Shown here piece by piece: positions 22,059-31,246 of a stretch of DNA of 64,000 nucleotides. Position 1 is the first letter of the stretch; every line of letters starts with the position of its first letter. The notes under the pieces are model-generated. The model saw only the letters and a program-made list of their open reading frames with translations, was not told the origin of the DNA and made no database searches. The DNA comes from Echria macrotheca (lineage: Eukaryota > Ascomycota > Sordariomycetes > Sordariales > Schizotheciaceae), in the NCBI GenBank assembly GCA_030411725.1, contig MU839834.1, positions 930,001 to 994,000 of the forward strand, written 5' to 3'. A program made the translations under genes and the position numbers.

Positions 22059-24189
22059 TTATCGCCAATTCCCCTGGCTAAGCGACAACAACCCAGCAAC
22101 AGCATCCACATCCCCCTTCTTACTCGGACTAACCTCCCCGCGCATAAATCTTTCCACCTCATCGTCATCCCTCGCACCGACCGAATCTTCATAAATCTCA
22201 AGCTTGGGGGAGGACTGGTCCCGCTTCCCACCGCCACCCCGTCGTGCATGCGGATAAACAGCCGGTGCTGTGTTGGACCTGCTACCCAGCACTGTCCTAT
22301 ACGGTTCCGGCGAGTTGCGTGCTGATGTCCGGCGGGGATGTTGTCTCTTCGGGCTCCAGGGGAGTGGTCTCCTCCTCGGTGCTGGGTCCGCAGTGGGCTG
22401 CGAGAATGTGAAGCGTGGATTTCCTTCCTCGTCGGGACTCCAGTTCTCCTTGTCCGAGTCGTGGCCCGATTGTTTGATCAGAATTCTGGGCTTTTCGGGA
22501 TTACGTTGTTGGCCTGTCTTTTCGTTTACCGAGAAACTGGACTGCAGCTTGGCTGCGCTGCTCATAGCCCGAGAGAGCTTAGGCTTCTTGGCCAGTCCTG
22601 GGCGAGGAGCGACGCGACTTGAGGGCGCGTTCCTCTTTCCACTGTTGCTTGGCTGCAAAGGACTGCCGCTACTGCTGGAGGATCGCAAGAGGGTAATGGC
22701 GGCGATGGCGGACCCGTTGCTCTCATGCTTCGCTTGAAGTGTCAACAAATCTTCCCTGTTCTCCGTGTCGCAGCAGGACTCCCAGGCGAGAACGTCGCGC
22801 GAGCGGCCACGGGTTAACCTCGGCGGCAGACCAACACCGCCTTGAGCCCGGAGGGAGTTGGTTAATACCGAAATGGGGGGCAGCGTTATGGCAGAGGTGC
22901 TGTGGCTCCTGTGGAGACTGAGTCGGCGGACCGGGCCCAGGGATTGTAAGTCCTCCGAGGATGGAGGCGGTAGGGTGGCTCGCGGAGGAGTGGGATCCGA
23001 GGGGATCACTTCAGCTTTACCCTCCAGCGACAGTGATAATCGGAATCGTGATTTTGATTGGGGTGCGGGCAGCACATATTTGGAGGGGGTCGACGACGCG
23101 CAGTTGGGTTGTGGTAAGGATTCTAGTCTGTCCGTAACTGTCAGCGCCCGAGATCTGAACTCTAGAAAAAGAAACATACGTGAACGAGTTCTCCGCCCGC
23201 CCGAGCGTCGACGGCGTCGGGAGGGAACTGGCAGCGTTCCATCGGTTGGACACATAACCCACCGAGCTGGACTGTGACTGCGAGGCTTCCAACGCGTTTT
23301 CCTTGTGTTCGGCCTTGGCCGCCGGCGTAACCATCTCGTGGTGCCTTTCCCTCAGTTCCGTGTCCTCGCATCGACGCGGCTCTCTGGACACGTCGGGAGT
23401 CTTCTCGACCTCGTCGAATGAGCCGGAGCTCCGAGGGTCCGAGTGTGGGGGGGACGCGACGCCGGGCTCCAGTCGCGACATGCTATTTGCTGCTGGCGAC
23501 GTGTCGCTGTTGTCCGAACTAAAGGAAGAGTTGAAGGTCGGAGGGTCGGACGAGAGAATTTGCATGCCGCCGTACCGCAGTGCGGCAATCTCCTGCGGGG
23601 ACAAGGGTCGGGATTTCCTGCGGTCGTTTTGCCGTCGGTTCTGGAACCAGATCTATGTTTGTTGTTAGCAACCGGCTGGAGCCCGACGGTTTCTAGGGAG
23701 TGGCGTGGATTTTGACAGGACGTGGAGTCGCGTCAAGCGGGCACTTTGCTAGCGCTGAACCCTGCGAGGAGGGGGGTTGAAGAGGATACCCACCTGCACT
23801 TCTTTCTCATTAAGCGAGACGCGGTTCACGATGGCGAGACGCGCCGCCTTGTCGGGTTTTGGGTTGGCAGCATATGCCGCCTCTAAAATAGCCTTGTCTT
23901 TCGCGCTGTCAACGAGCATGCGTCAGTATCTCTGATCTTCAAGACCAATTGGCCTCGGGAGAGGCGTCTCGCGCCTGTGGCGCACTTACGCGGTCCGCTT
24001 CCGCTTGCCGCGGGGATGGCGTTCGAGTTCGGAGCCTTGCGTGAGGGGATCCGAGTCTATCACCGACGACGACGAGGGGAGCTCGAGGTGGCTCGCCGAC
24101 GAGCTGGGCCGGTCATGGTTGCTGGCGAGAGGCAGCGCGTGTGAGGGCGGGGAAGACGACACGGCGGAAGACGGGGGCGGGAGGTCCAT
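22059..24189 (-). CDS. Homeodomain transcription factor, Yox1/Yhp1 (PAH1-like) family
   Basis: Exons 24189-23990, 23905-23794, 23652-23180, 23127-22059; introns of 84, 141 and 52 bp. 617 residues. Homeodomain at about residues 61-120: basic GKRKRT arm, the helix 1/2 region KDKAILEAAYAANPKPDKAARLA, then IWFQNRRQNDRRKSRPL across the phase-0 exon 2/3 junction. The QNRRQNDRRKS recognition helix is the pattern of fungal Yox1/Yhp1-type repressors. In yeast these limit M/G1 and G1/S gene expression; in Sordariomycetes relatives affect hyphal growth and conidiation (family knowledge). The rest is Ser/Pro-rich and probably disordered, with a KENWSPDEE segment and many SP sites that could be CDK targets (inference). 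The last intron skips a CAG next to the branch point and uses GGACAG. Confidence 0.88.
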
Positions 24190-24445
24190 TGGGAAATCAA
24201 TTGTCGACGCAAATCAACACTGCATGCTTTTCTGGTGTAGCGAACGACGGCGGGCACTTGTTGGTGGCTGGGCAAGAGGAAGAGAGAAAGTCTACATGCA
24301 AAATGGAAACGCGATCCGGCTCGGAGGGGGGTTAAGTTCAGGACTCAACAGGGGCCGGTCATCAAAGATGGACCCCACACACGCCGTCCCGCGTCGTCGA
24401 TGCGCGACATGCAAGGAGAGAGCTTGGGCCATGTCAAGCACGCGA

Positions 24446-24452
24446 CCAATCA
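24446..24452 (+). promoter_or_regulatory. CCAAT box
   Basis: CCAATCA matches the consensus of the fungal CCAAT-binding (HAP) complex. It lies about 257 bp upstream of the homeobox ATG. Confidence 0.4.
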
Positions 24453-24455
24453 GAG

Positions 24456-24469
24456 GCGCGAAGTCGCGC
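24456..24469. promoter_or_regulatory. GCGCGA-AG-TCGCGC palindrome
   Basis: Perfect 6+2+6 inverted repeat 4 bp after the CCAAT box. Its half-site resembles E2F/MBF-type elements, which would suit a cell-cycle homeobox gene; this is inference. Confidence 0.3.
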
Positions 24470-25210
24470 TCTTTCGTCCGATTTAGGAAACAAGTCAATA
24501 AAGCAACCTGCCGTTGCATCCCCACGCCAGAAAAGACTTAACACTTTTGCAGGGGCCCAGCCCATTTGACGCGCCAGAAAATCGCGATCCAAGTCCACTG
24601 CCGTAAATTGCCTACTTCATTATTAATTAATACGCGCCTGGCAGCAATTGCGTCTGTGCCCCATTTGGCGGTCAATGATGCATCGCATGCTTGACAGTCC
24701 CGCTTCAGTCTCGCGCAGCTCAGACAACTTTGTCTGGGCCATGGTAGACCTGCTGGTAAGGTCAATCTAGTGCTGCTACTTGGCTAGTTATACCCCAGCG
24801 GGAGTCTTGACAGCGATCAAAAAGTAAGTCTAGAGGGTGGCAATTGGTCCGTTCTCTGGCTCTCTGTCAAAGACTCATCTGTGCTTCTCCGGCATGTTAG
24901 GCTGGGAAGGAGCACCCAGGTAGGATAGGTACACAAGAACCACAGCACCTGTATTTAGCCAGCCGTCAAGACCCTCCTCTTCCACAAAACAACGCATCCT
25001 TACCTCAGTCTTTCAGGCATGAACTGGATCGCCACATCTGTCAGCCATGGCTACGATCAACACAGTGCATCATCCTTCCTTTTCGACATTAGCCACTTGC
25101 AGCCAGTTCGTGGCTGGCACACTCCTTTCCGACACCTATAATCCGTACCCCCCGTGCCCCCTTCTAACAGTACATAAAGGGTGCCGACCCGAGAGTCCGA
25201 ACCTAGGTAG

Positions 25211-28200
25211 TTAGTTCAAGTTGACAGACTGCGCAGCAATCGCAGCAACAACCCCGCCATCCCTCAACACCACCTTGACGAGCTTGATCACCGCCTTGAG
25301 GTTCTCAGGATACAGCGCACCGTGCGACCACGTCCGCCAGCTCTCCTTCGCCAGCGGCGGCGGCGCCTTGCCCCGGATCTCCTGCGGCATCGTCTCCAGC
25401 AGGTTGTTGTACATGTTACACGGCTTCGTCTCCTCCTGCCGCCGTCTGCTCGCGGTCATGACCATGCGCGTGCTCATCTCCTTGCGGACGGCGCCCAGGA
25501 CGTCGATGAGCACCTGCGACTCGGTCGTGGCCCGCGTGCCCCGGTCTTTCACCTCCCGGACCAGGATCAGCGTGTTCTTGGCCGTCGTGAGCTGGACCAG
25601 CTGCTCGGGCGGGGCGCCCCGGGCCTTGGAGGTCCGGATGAGGCTCTCGAGGTAGTTTATCAGCGCCTCCGGGTCGTGCATGATGGCCGTCTTCTTGATC
25701 TCGGCGGTGAGGTCGGCCAGGTATTCGATGTCGAGCCGCAGCTCCTTCTGCAGTTCCATGTACTCGTCCATGGCCCCGAGGAGGGCACCCTCGAGCGTGT
25801 TGTTGGCGCTGTTCCACTCCTGGATCAGCTCGTCCGGCACCACATACGTCTCGACGTCCTTGACGTCGATGATAAAGGTCGCGTTCTTGTGGACCCGCCA
25901 TCCGCATCGGCCCTTGCAGACGGTGCAGTTCCCGTCCGACATGGCCGCACAGCTAGCCTTGGATGAATCGTCCGAGATGTAGCATACTTCGTGGCACGTC
26001 CGGTTGCAGGTGGTGCAGAGCGTAGTATACGAGCCCTCGGCGACATCGCGATTGTAGACTTTCTTCTCCACGACCAATATCTTCTCGTTCGGCGCTTTGC
26101 CAACCGCTTCGGCCAGGGAGTCCAGCTTGGCGATGAGGGACCTCGCATCGTCGGCCGTCTGCAAGATCTTTCTCTCCACCAGCTCGCACCTCTGCTCCAG
26201 AGTGATGCGTTTCCTGGAAAGCGTTGCGCTGCTGTCGGTGGGCTTCGGCCCCATTTTCAGGATCATGTCCTTCAGCCGGTCCTGGGCATTGACCGACATG
26301 ACCCACCAGTCGCGGACCTTGACCCGGTTCTCGGGATCCAGCGTTGCCGTGAACCAGGCGTTGTTGGCCTCCACCTCGCGAGCCTCGCCCACGGGCCAGC
26401 GAAGACGCCTCAGGGCTTCGCGGGCCAGAGGCGCCCCCGCATCGCTGAAGGTGTAGACGGTGCGCAGACTGTGCTCGACGTTTTTGGCGAACAGGGAGAA
26501 CACATAGGTCGAGATGGGACTCAGAAACGTTGTCCGTGCCTCGTTGGCGCGACAGGTGAAGAAGATGCCGTTGACATGGGAAACCGTCGCGAAGAAATCC
26601 GACATGGCGGCAGTGGTGAAGGCATCCCGCTGCCAGCCTCTGCTGTCGCCGAATCCGGGCGTGTCGACGATAAGGAGCGTCTTCCCCTCGAAGAGGGGAG
26701 AGAATGGTCGAATGCGATAGCACGTTACGAACTGCGTCACGGAGCCCGACTGATCTGCCAGGCGGTCGTCAACGACCATGACCCGGGCGGCATCGCTGGG
26801 CTTCCCCCCGAGAAGGAATGAGATGAAGGCGTTGATCTGTGTGGTCTTGCCGTGGCCGCTGCTGCCAGTGAAGACGGCCACGACGGTCCTCTCGGTGTCC
26901 TGGATGTCGGCAGCCGGCGTCTCTCTGTCGAACTCGGTGGCGACGTCGACGATGCGAACCGCGATTTCCTTCTTGAAGCGACGGTCGCTGCACATGCGTG
27001 TCGCTATTACGGTCAGACCGAGGTATAATGTTGGTGTTCCTCTGTCGTCGCACAGCTTCCAGGGGACATGCGGGCTCGGGGCGTGGGAGAGAATGTCCTT
27101 GTTTGCTTGGTGATACCTGATCATCTGGTCGGCCACAGATGGCAAGGCTTCCGTCCGTTCTGTGACAGGATCGCTGCAGACGGATGGCCCAACCGTTGTT
27201 TCCAGCGTCAAGGTGATTTCGTAGTCGCAATCGTCACGAAGCTTTGTTCCGAGATTCGTCCTGTCGATGCGCGTGAATGTCTCGTCCGGCCCACAGCTGA
27301 CGTATTGCACCGACTCATTTGCCGTCAAGGACGATAAAGGACTGTCCTTCTCGTGGTTAGGCTTTGGACGAAACGTGACCTTGAAGCCGGTGGTGGGGAT
27401 TGCCTGCTCCTGCTCCTGGCTTCTCTCCTTGAACCAGTCCACCTTGATTGACTGTCCAATGACGGTCAGCGACGGTGCTGTGGGCTTCTTGGGAAGCATC
27501 CCCGTCACGATGAGCAGTTTTCCTTCCTTCTCCAGTAAGATGTCGCCCAGGCTGGTCTTGACGCGCTTGGTCTTCCCTGGACGATATGCTTTTTCAGCGC
27601 TGGTCACTCCAAAAGTAACATTGGTGTCGCAGCGCGACTTTTGTTCAAGCAGAACATTACACGATTCCCGAATGTTTGCAACCGACTGTTGGCTCTCGAA
27701 CCATTCATCGTCGTCCTCGTCCTCGTCGTCGCTGTCGTCCTTCTCATCGTCCGAGATCTGGCTAACAAGATCTCCGAGATCTGATGCCTGCACCTTCTTC
27801 TCCAGTGGATGATGGGCCCGACTAATCGCTTTGCCTGACCACGACAATAGGAGGCGTGTTGTGCCGTTGCCTATCATTGACAGTGGCTTGGCCGCCCCGA
27901 GGTCGTTCTCGAAGCCCTTGGTAAGGAGGAGGGATATGGTCTCGGCCAAGACGCCGGCCTCGGTCCGCTTCTTCCCGACGAACTGACGGACTATCTCCAA
28001 TTGCTGGTGGAACAGAGCCAGGGCAGATCTCATGTCGTTGAAACTCGCGTCGTAGTCGGTCACGCCATCCCGCAGCCTGGGTAAAAGACGGCGAGCGGTG
28101 CTTTCGAAGTTTGTCATGGCCGCCCTGAAGACGGTTTCCATGTTGAAGATTTGGTCTTTGATGATGGGAAATGACTCCTTGAACACGTCCAACTCTCTTA

Positions 28201-29065
28201 GCTCCCTGAGCCAGAGCATCGTGTCTCTGCCGGATTTAATAGCCGTACCGACATCGTTGACCAGGTTGTCGTCTAGAGCGCGTATGTGGCGCCGAGCAGA
28301 GCCATCAAGGAGGTCCAGCGGATAGAGCTTAAACGACAGGGTATTGAGCTGCTGTCCCAGCTTTGCAGGCATCTCTCCGGCCACGCGACGAGCATCCTCA
28401 ATGCCCGTGACCTGCTCGATAAGCGCTCCAGAGTATGTCACCTTGACGCCCTCATGGGAAGAGCTGTCTAGTTTCGAGTAGCCACCGTCACCCTCAGCAC
28501 CCGGCAGGTACTTGAGCGCCATCTTGAGGGAACCCTGAACCTTTTTTACCTCTTCCTCTGAACGACATGACTGGACGAAGCTGAGCGTGGCAGTGCCGCC
28601 CTCGACCACCTCACCGACAAAGTGGGTAAACCGATCGTCGTGGAGTCTGCCGTCGAACTGCATTGCAGCAAGCGTCTCCTGCGGGATGCGACGAGTGCGC
28701 CGGATGACGGTGCATGAGACATCGACGCGGGCCTCGTGCGATGTAGACTTTGTGTCATTCAGGTATTTGGCCGACCCCACGGCCTTGGTGATGCCGAGAT
28801 CCAGCGCGATGCCCCCTTCAATGTTGAGACCAATGGACTTGCGGGCTTCGTCGAGAGTTTCTGTATACGAGTACTCGGCATTCTGGACCTTGTCGGCCAG
28901 CTCTTGCTTGGCGTTGACCACGTCGTTGCTCCAGAGGGACGCGCCACCGAAGAATTGGCCGGTTCGACCATCGTAGAGCATGCCAAGCTGGATGTCTTCA
29001 CCTAGAGAAGGCAGCGACAGAACATTGGATGGAACCAACATTGCTTCATATGGGTCCCAAGCCAA
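25211..29065 (-). CDS. SNTX-like (stonustoxin/MACPF-type) domain protein with fibronectin-like, P-loop GTPase and Cys-rich modules
   Basis: One uninterrupted 1284-residue frame without introns. Residues ~13-250 resemble the SNTX N-terminal MACPF/CDC-like region: SLPSLGEDIQLGMLYDGRTG, GGASLW, then VGSAKYLNDTK. Residues ~250-420 are predicted helical, like the helical domain after the SNTX core. An acidic run (SDDEKDDSDDEDEDDDEW, ~438-455) precedes a beta-rich, fibronectin III-like segment (~525-635). A GTPase follows: Walker A GSSGHGKT (734-741), switch region, DTPGFGD (801-807); the NKxD motif is not clear. A Cys/His cluster spans C1017-C1054. The end is helical. No signal peptide or obvious membrane helix. 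Inference: a cytosolic GTP-switched protein with a pore-former-like or scaffold domain. Not a venom protein. The assignment rests on motif memory. Confidence 0.75.
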   Translation of the reverse strand: MAWDPYEAMLVPSNVLSLPSLGEDIQLGMLYDGRTGQFFGGASLWSNDVVNAKQELADKVQNAEYSYTETLDEARKSIGLNIEGGIALDLGITKAVGSAKYLNDTKSTSHEARVDVSCTVIRRTRRIPQETLAAMQFDGRLHDDRFTHFVGEVVEGGTATLSFVQSCRSEEEVKKVQGSLKMALKYLPGAEGDGGYSKLDSSSHEGVKVTYSGALIEQVTGIEDARRVAGEMPAKLGQQLNTLSFKLYPLDLLDGSARRHIRALDDNLVNDVGTAIKSGRDTMLWLRELRELDVFKESFPIIKDQIFNMETVFRAAMTNFESTARRLLPRLRDGVTDYDASFNDMRSALALFHQQLEIVRQFVGKKRTEAGVLAETISLLLTKGFENDLGAAKPLSMIGNGTTRLLLSWSGKAISRAHHPLEKKVQASDLGDLVSQISDDEKDDSDDEDEDDDEWFESQQSVANIRESCNVLLEQKSRCDTNVTFGVTSAEKAYRPGKTKRVKTSLGDILLEKEGKLLIVTGMLPKKPTAPSLTVIGQSIKVDWFKERSQEQEQAIPTTGFKVTFRPKPNHEKDSPLSSLTANESVQYVSCGPDETFTRIDRTNLGTKLRDDCDYEITLTLETTVGPSVCSDPVTERTEALPSVADQMIRYHQANKDILSHAPSPHVPWKLCDDRGTPTLYLGLTVIATRMCSDRRFKKEIAVRIVDVATEFDRETPAADIQDTERTVVAVFTGSSGHGKTTQINAFISFLLGGKPSDAARVMVVDDRLADQSGSVTQFVTCYRIRPFSPLFEGKTLLIVDTPGFGDSRGWQRDAFTTAAMSDFFATVSHVNGIFFTCRANEARTTFLSPISTYVFSLFAKNVEHSLRTVYTFSDAGAPLAREALRRLRWPVGEAREVEANNAWFTATLDPENRVKVRDWWVMSVNAQDRLKDMILKMGPKPTDSSATLSRKRITLEQRCELVERKILQTADDARSLIAKLDSLAEAVGKAPNEKILVVEKKVYNRDVAEGSYTTLCTTCNRTCHEVCYISDDSSKASCAAMSDGNCTVCKGRCGWRVHKNATFIIDVKDVETYVVPDELIQEWNSANNTLEGALLGAMDEYMELQKELRLDIEYLADLTAEIKKTAIMHDPEALINYLESLIRTSKARGAPPEQLVQLTTAKNTLILVREVKDRGTRATTESQVLIDVLGAVRKEMSTRMVMTASRRRQEETKPCNMYNNLLETMPQEIRGKAPPPLAKESWRTWSHGALYPENLKAVIKLVKVVLRDGGVVAAIAAQSVNLN

Positions 29066-29914
29066 GGGACTGAGAAGATGATTTCTTAGTGAAGGTTTCG
29101 GGCAAAGCCAAATATGCGTATGAGTGCAACAACAGCAGAGCCTTGGTGGGAAATCGTCCTAAATTCCCTCTTCCCTGGAAATGCTCTTTATTTATAACAT
29201 TCTTTCCGCTGCCCCAACTTCTCACAGCCTTGTCAAGTGCGGGCTATCGCACGTGTATCGCACCTTCAGGTGCGCGGAGTTGCCGACCCCCAAGTTCCTA
29301 TCTTCCAGCCCTCTCCCTTCCAAGGCGCACCACACAACGATAAGACCGCAGCAGCCAGCACGTGCGGGGATTGCGCAGCCTTGCGGTCTTCCGAGGGTGC
29401 CTAACTCTCGCGCGGCCACTCCAGTCTGTTCTATTGTGCCTTATGCTTGACCGTTAACCAATAATATTCCCTTGAATACCCTCGTGGCCGTCTTGACAGC
29501 CTAGCTGCGGTCAAAGGCCACGCACTGCCAGAGGAAACGAACGGAGTGGGAGGAAAAGCAGAATCACGGCGAGGGACCGAGGGCGAAAAAGTATCTATCG
29601 CAAGAGCTAGCCTCGCCTGTACGAGGCATCAGGCTGGAGGTCAAATATGGGGTCCGTGCGCTGGACTAGAAGCTCGCATTAGCCGCAACCTTATTACCAC
29701 CTCTTTGGCGGTGTCGCGGACCATGTAGAATTCGACCGAACGCATCGCATTTGGACTCAGCTATCTAGTACCAGGAAGAGACAAGACCAACGTCTCGACT
29801 ACTTACAAGCCTGCATATGCCCCGGAAACTGTCAAAATGAGAAATGGGTATCACAGGAGACAAGCCACCACCCAACGCCGCCTGTTTGGCAAACCAGCCC
29901 CATCACCTCCAAGC
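29066..29914. other. Intergenic, 849 bp
   Basis: Promoter of the SNTX-GTPase gene on one side and 3' region of the 324-residue unknown on the other. Apart from the TATA box nothing is recognised. Confidence 0.5.
29189..29196 (-). promoter_or_regulatory. TATA box of the SNTX-GTPase gene
   Basis: TATAAATA on the minus strand, 124-131 bp upstream of the start codon at 29065. It suggests a regulated promoter; no other motif is assigned. Confidence 0.45.
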
Positions 29915-30889
29915 CTAGAACACCCCCCGCTGGCGCCGTGAGGGGGTCTCTACCTCCTCGTACTGAGCAAGACGCCGCTTCAGCTCTTCCTTCTCCTTTG
30001 TATGCCTCTCATTCATATTTCTATTCAGGTCGCGAGCAGCGATGATTCCCTTGACACGCATCGTCGAGACGTTGAGGTACTCTCTAACCTCATTGCGAAC
30101 CGCCGCCGAGATCGGCTGATTCGCCAGCATCTTCATGACCACATACTCCATGTCCAGGAGGGTGTCCCGGGAAGGCGTCTTGCCTCCAGGGGTCCCGAAG
30201 ACGTCGTGTGTCCGGACTGGCGCGGGCAGGCTCGTCGGCGCCGGAGCCGGGCGGATCGGTGTGATGGGAGGCGCCATGGGCCTGGGTTCGGTAACCGGGG
30301 TTCGCAAGCGAGCCCCAGTACGTAGTAACGCCGTTGCGCCCGTTCCCAGTGCAGCAAATGCCTCGATTGCAGTGGGGCCCGCGGGCGCCGGAGCGGCCCC
30401 AAGCTCTCGACCCTCCGACGCAATGAGCAATTTGTTTCGGAGAATCGTGGTCGGGGTTTTCGGGATTATGATGCGACGAGCGCCACCAGTAGTTGGCGTC
30501 TCGGGATCGGCGACCGAAGTGCGCTCAGCTTCCGCGCCGTCGGCCAACTCGACGAGGTCGTCTTCATCTAGGCTTCCAAAGCGCGGCGGGCTCGACTCGT
30601 TACCATCCTTGGCCATTGCGCGAGTTGTCCGTTTCGTGCTTGTCGCTTTCTTGCCTGTCGCTCTCTTGCTTGTCGCTCGGCTGTCGACGTAATCGTCGTC
30701 GCTGTCCTCAATAATGCGTCTTCTCTTCATGGGTGTGACTCTGGTAATGAGTCTTCTGGCGGGCGGCGAAGTGAAGGAGCGGCGCTGTTTGTTGACTCGC
30801 TTATTATCGTCGCTAACGTGACCGTCGTCGGTATCGGGCATACTCGACTCGCTGGCCTTGATGACCCACGGGGCGGGATCCCCGTCCAT
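29915..30889 (-). CDS. Hypothetical protein, basic N-terminus and coiled C-terminus
   Basis: Single exon. The frame opens with an ATG at 30970, but the ATG at 30889 (MDGDPAPWVIKASESSMP) looks like the true start, giving 324 residues. Visible features: a KRRRIIEDSDDD nuclear-localisation-like and acidic stretch, a Lys/Thr-rich repeat (KRATGKKATSTKRTTR), an Ala/Pro-rich middle, TP-containing motifs (IIIPKTPTTILRNK, FGTPGGKTPSRDTLLDMEY), and a C-terminal helix rich in Lys/Glu (NERHTKEKEELKRRLAQYEE) that may form a short coiled coil. The conserved-looking block from TPGGKTPSRDTLLDMEYVV suggests a real nuclear protein. No known family recognised. Confidence 0.65.
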   Translation of the reverse strand: MDGDPAPWVIKASESSMPDTDDGHVSDDNKRVNKQRRSFTSPPARRLITRVTPMKRRRIIEDSDDDYVDSRATSKRATGKKATSTKRTTRAMAKDGNESSPPRFGSLDEDDLVELADGAEAERTSVADPETPTTGGARRIIIPKTPTTILRNKLLIASEGRELGAAPAPAGPTAIEAFAALGTGATALLRTGARLRTPVTEPRPMAPPITPIRPAPAPTSLPAPVRTHDVFGTPGGKTPSRDTLLDMEYVVMKMLANQPISAAVRNEVREYLNVSTMRVKGIIAARDLNRNMNERHTKEKEELKRRLAQYEEVETPSRRQRGVF

Positions 30890-31246
30890 TTTGGCGGTTT
30901 GCCAGAAGCAAGTTGCCGTGTGGTGACGAGGTGATGTGTGGTCGGCAACGCGGGGTTGTGTTGTGGACAACGAGGTGGTGTGTTGATGCAGATCCCCGTC
31001 CCAGGAGTATGGCGATTTGGGCGGTGTGGGACAAAGACCAAGGGACCAGCCATTCTGCCACCACTACCGGAGCAGGCAGCCCAGTCATCCGACCTCCAGC
31101 TCTTGCCAAACCTCATCAATGTCTTGCAGAACAAATGAACAATACAAAGGGGTAACGGTGGTATGTATGTGATAGCCGACATGTCATACATGGCTTCGTA
31201 TCGTACCGTAATCGACGCTAATAAACCGACAGCAAGTAGTTCCCGT
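30890..31246. other. Intergenic, 357 bp
   Basis: Promoter of the unknown gene and 3' UTR of the ELMO gene. Nothing else seen. Confidence 0.5.

Larger units (their letters stand above)
24190..25210. other. Intergenic, 1.0 kb, promoter of the homeobox gene
   Basis: Upstream of the homeobox gene it has a CCAATCA box and a GC-rich palindrome (24446-24469). The far part is the 3' side of the SNTX-GTPase gene. No gene seen. Confidence 0.5.

Noticed and set aside
25322..25966. Long plus-strand frame opposite the SNTX-GTPase gene
   Set aside because: Antisense shadow caused by high GC3 in the real gene; no motif.
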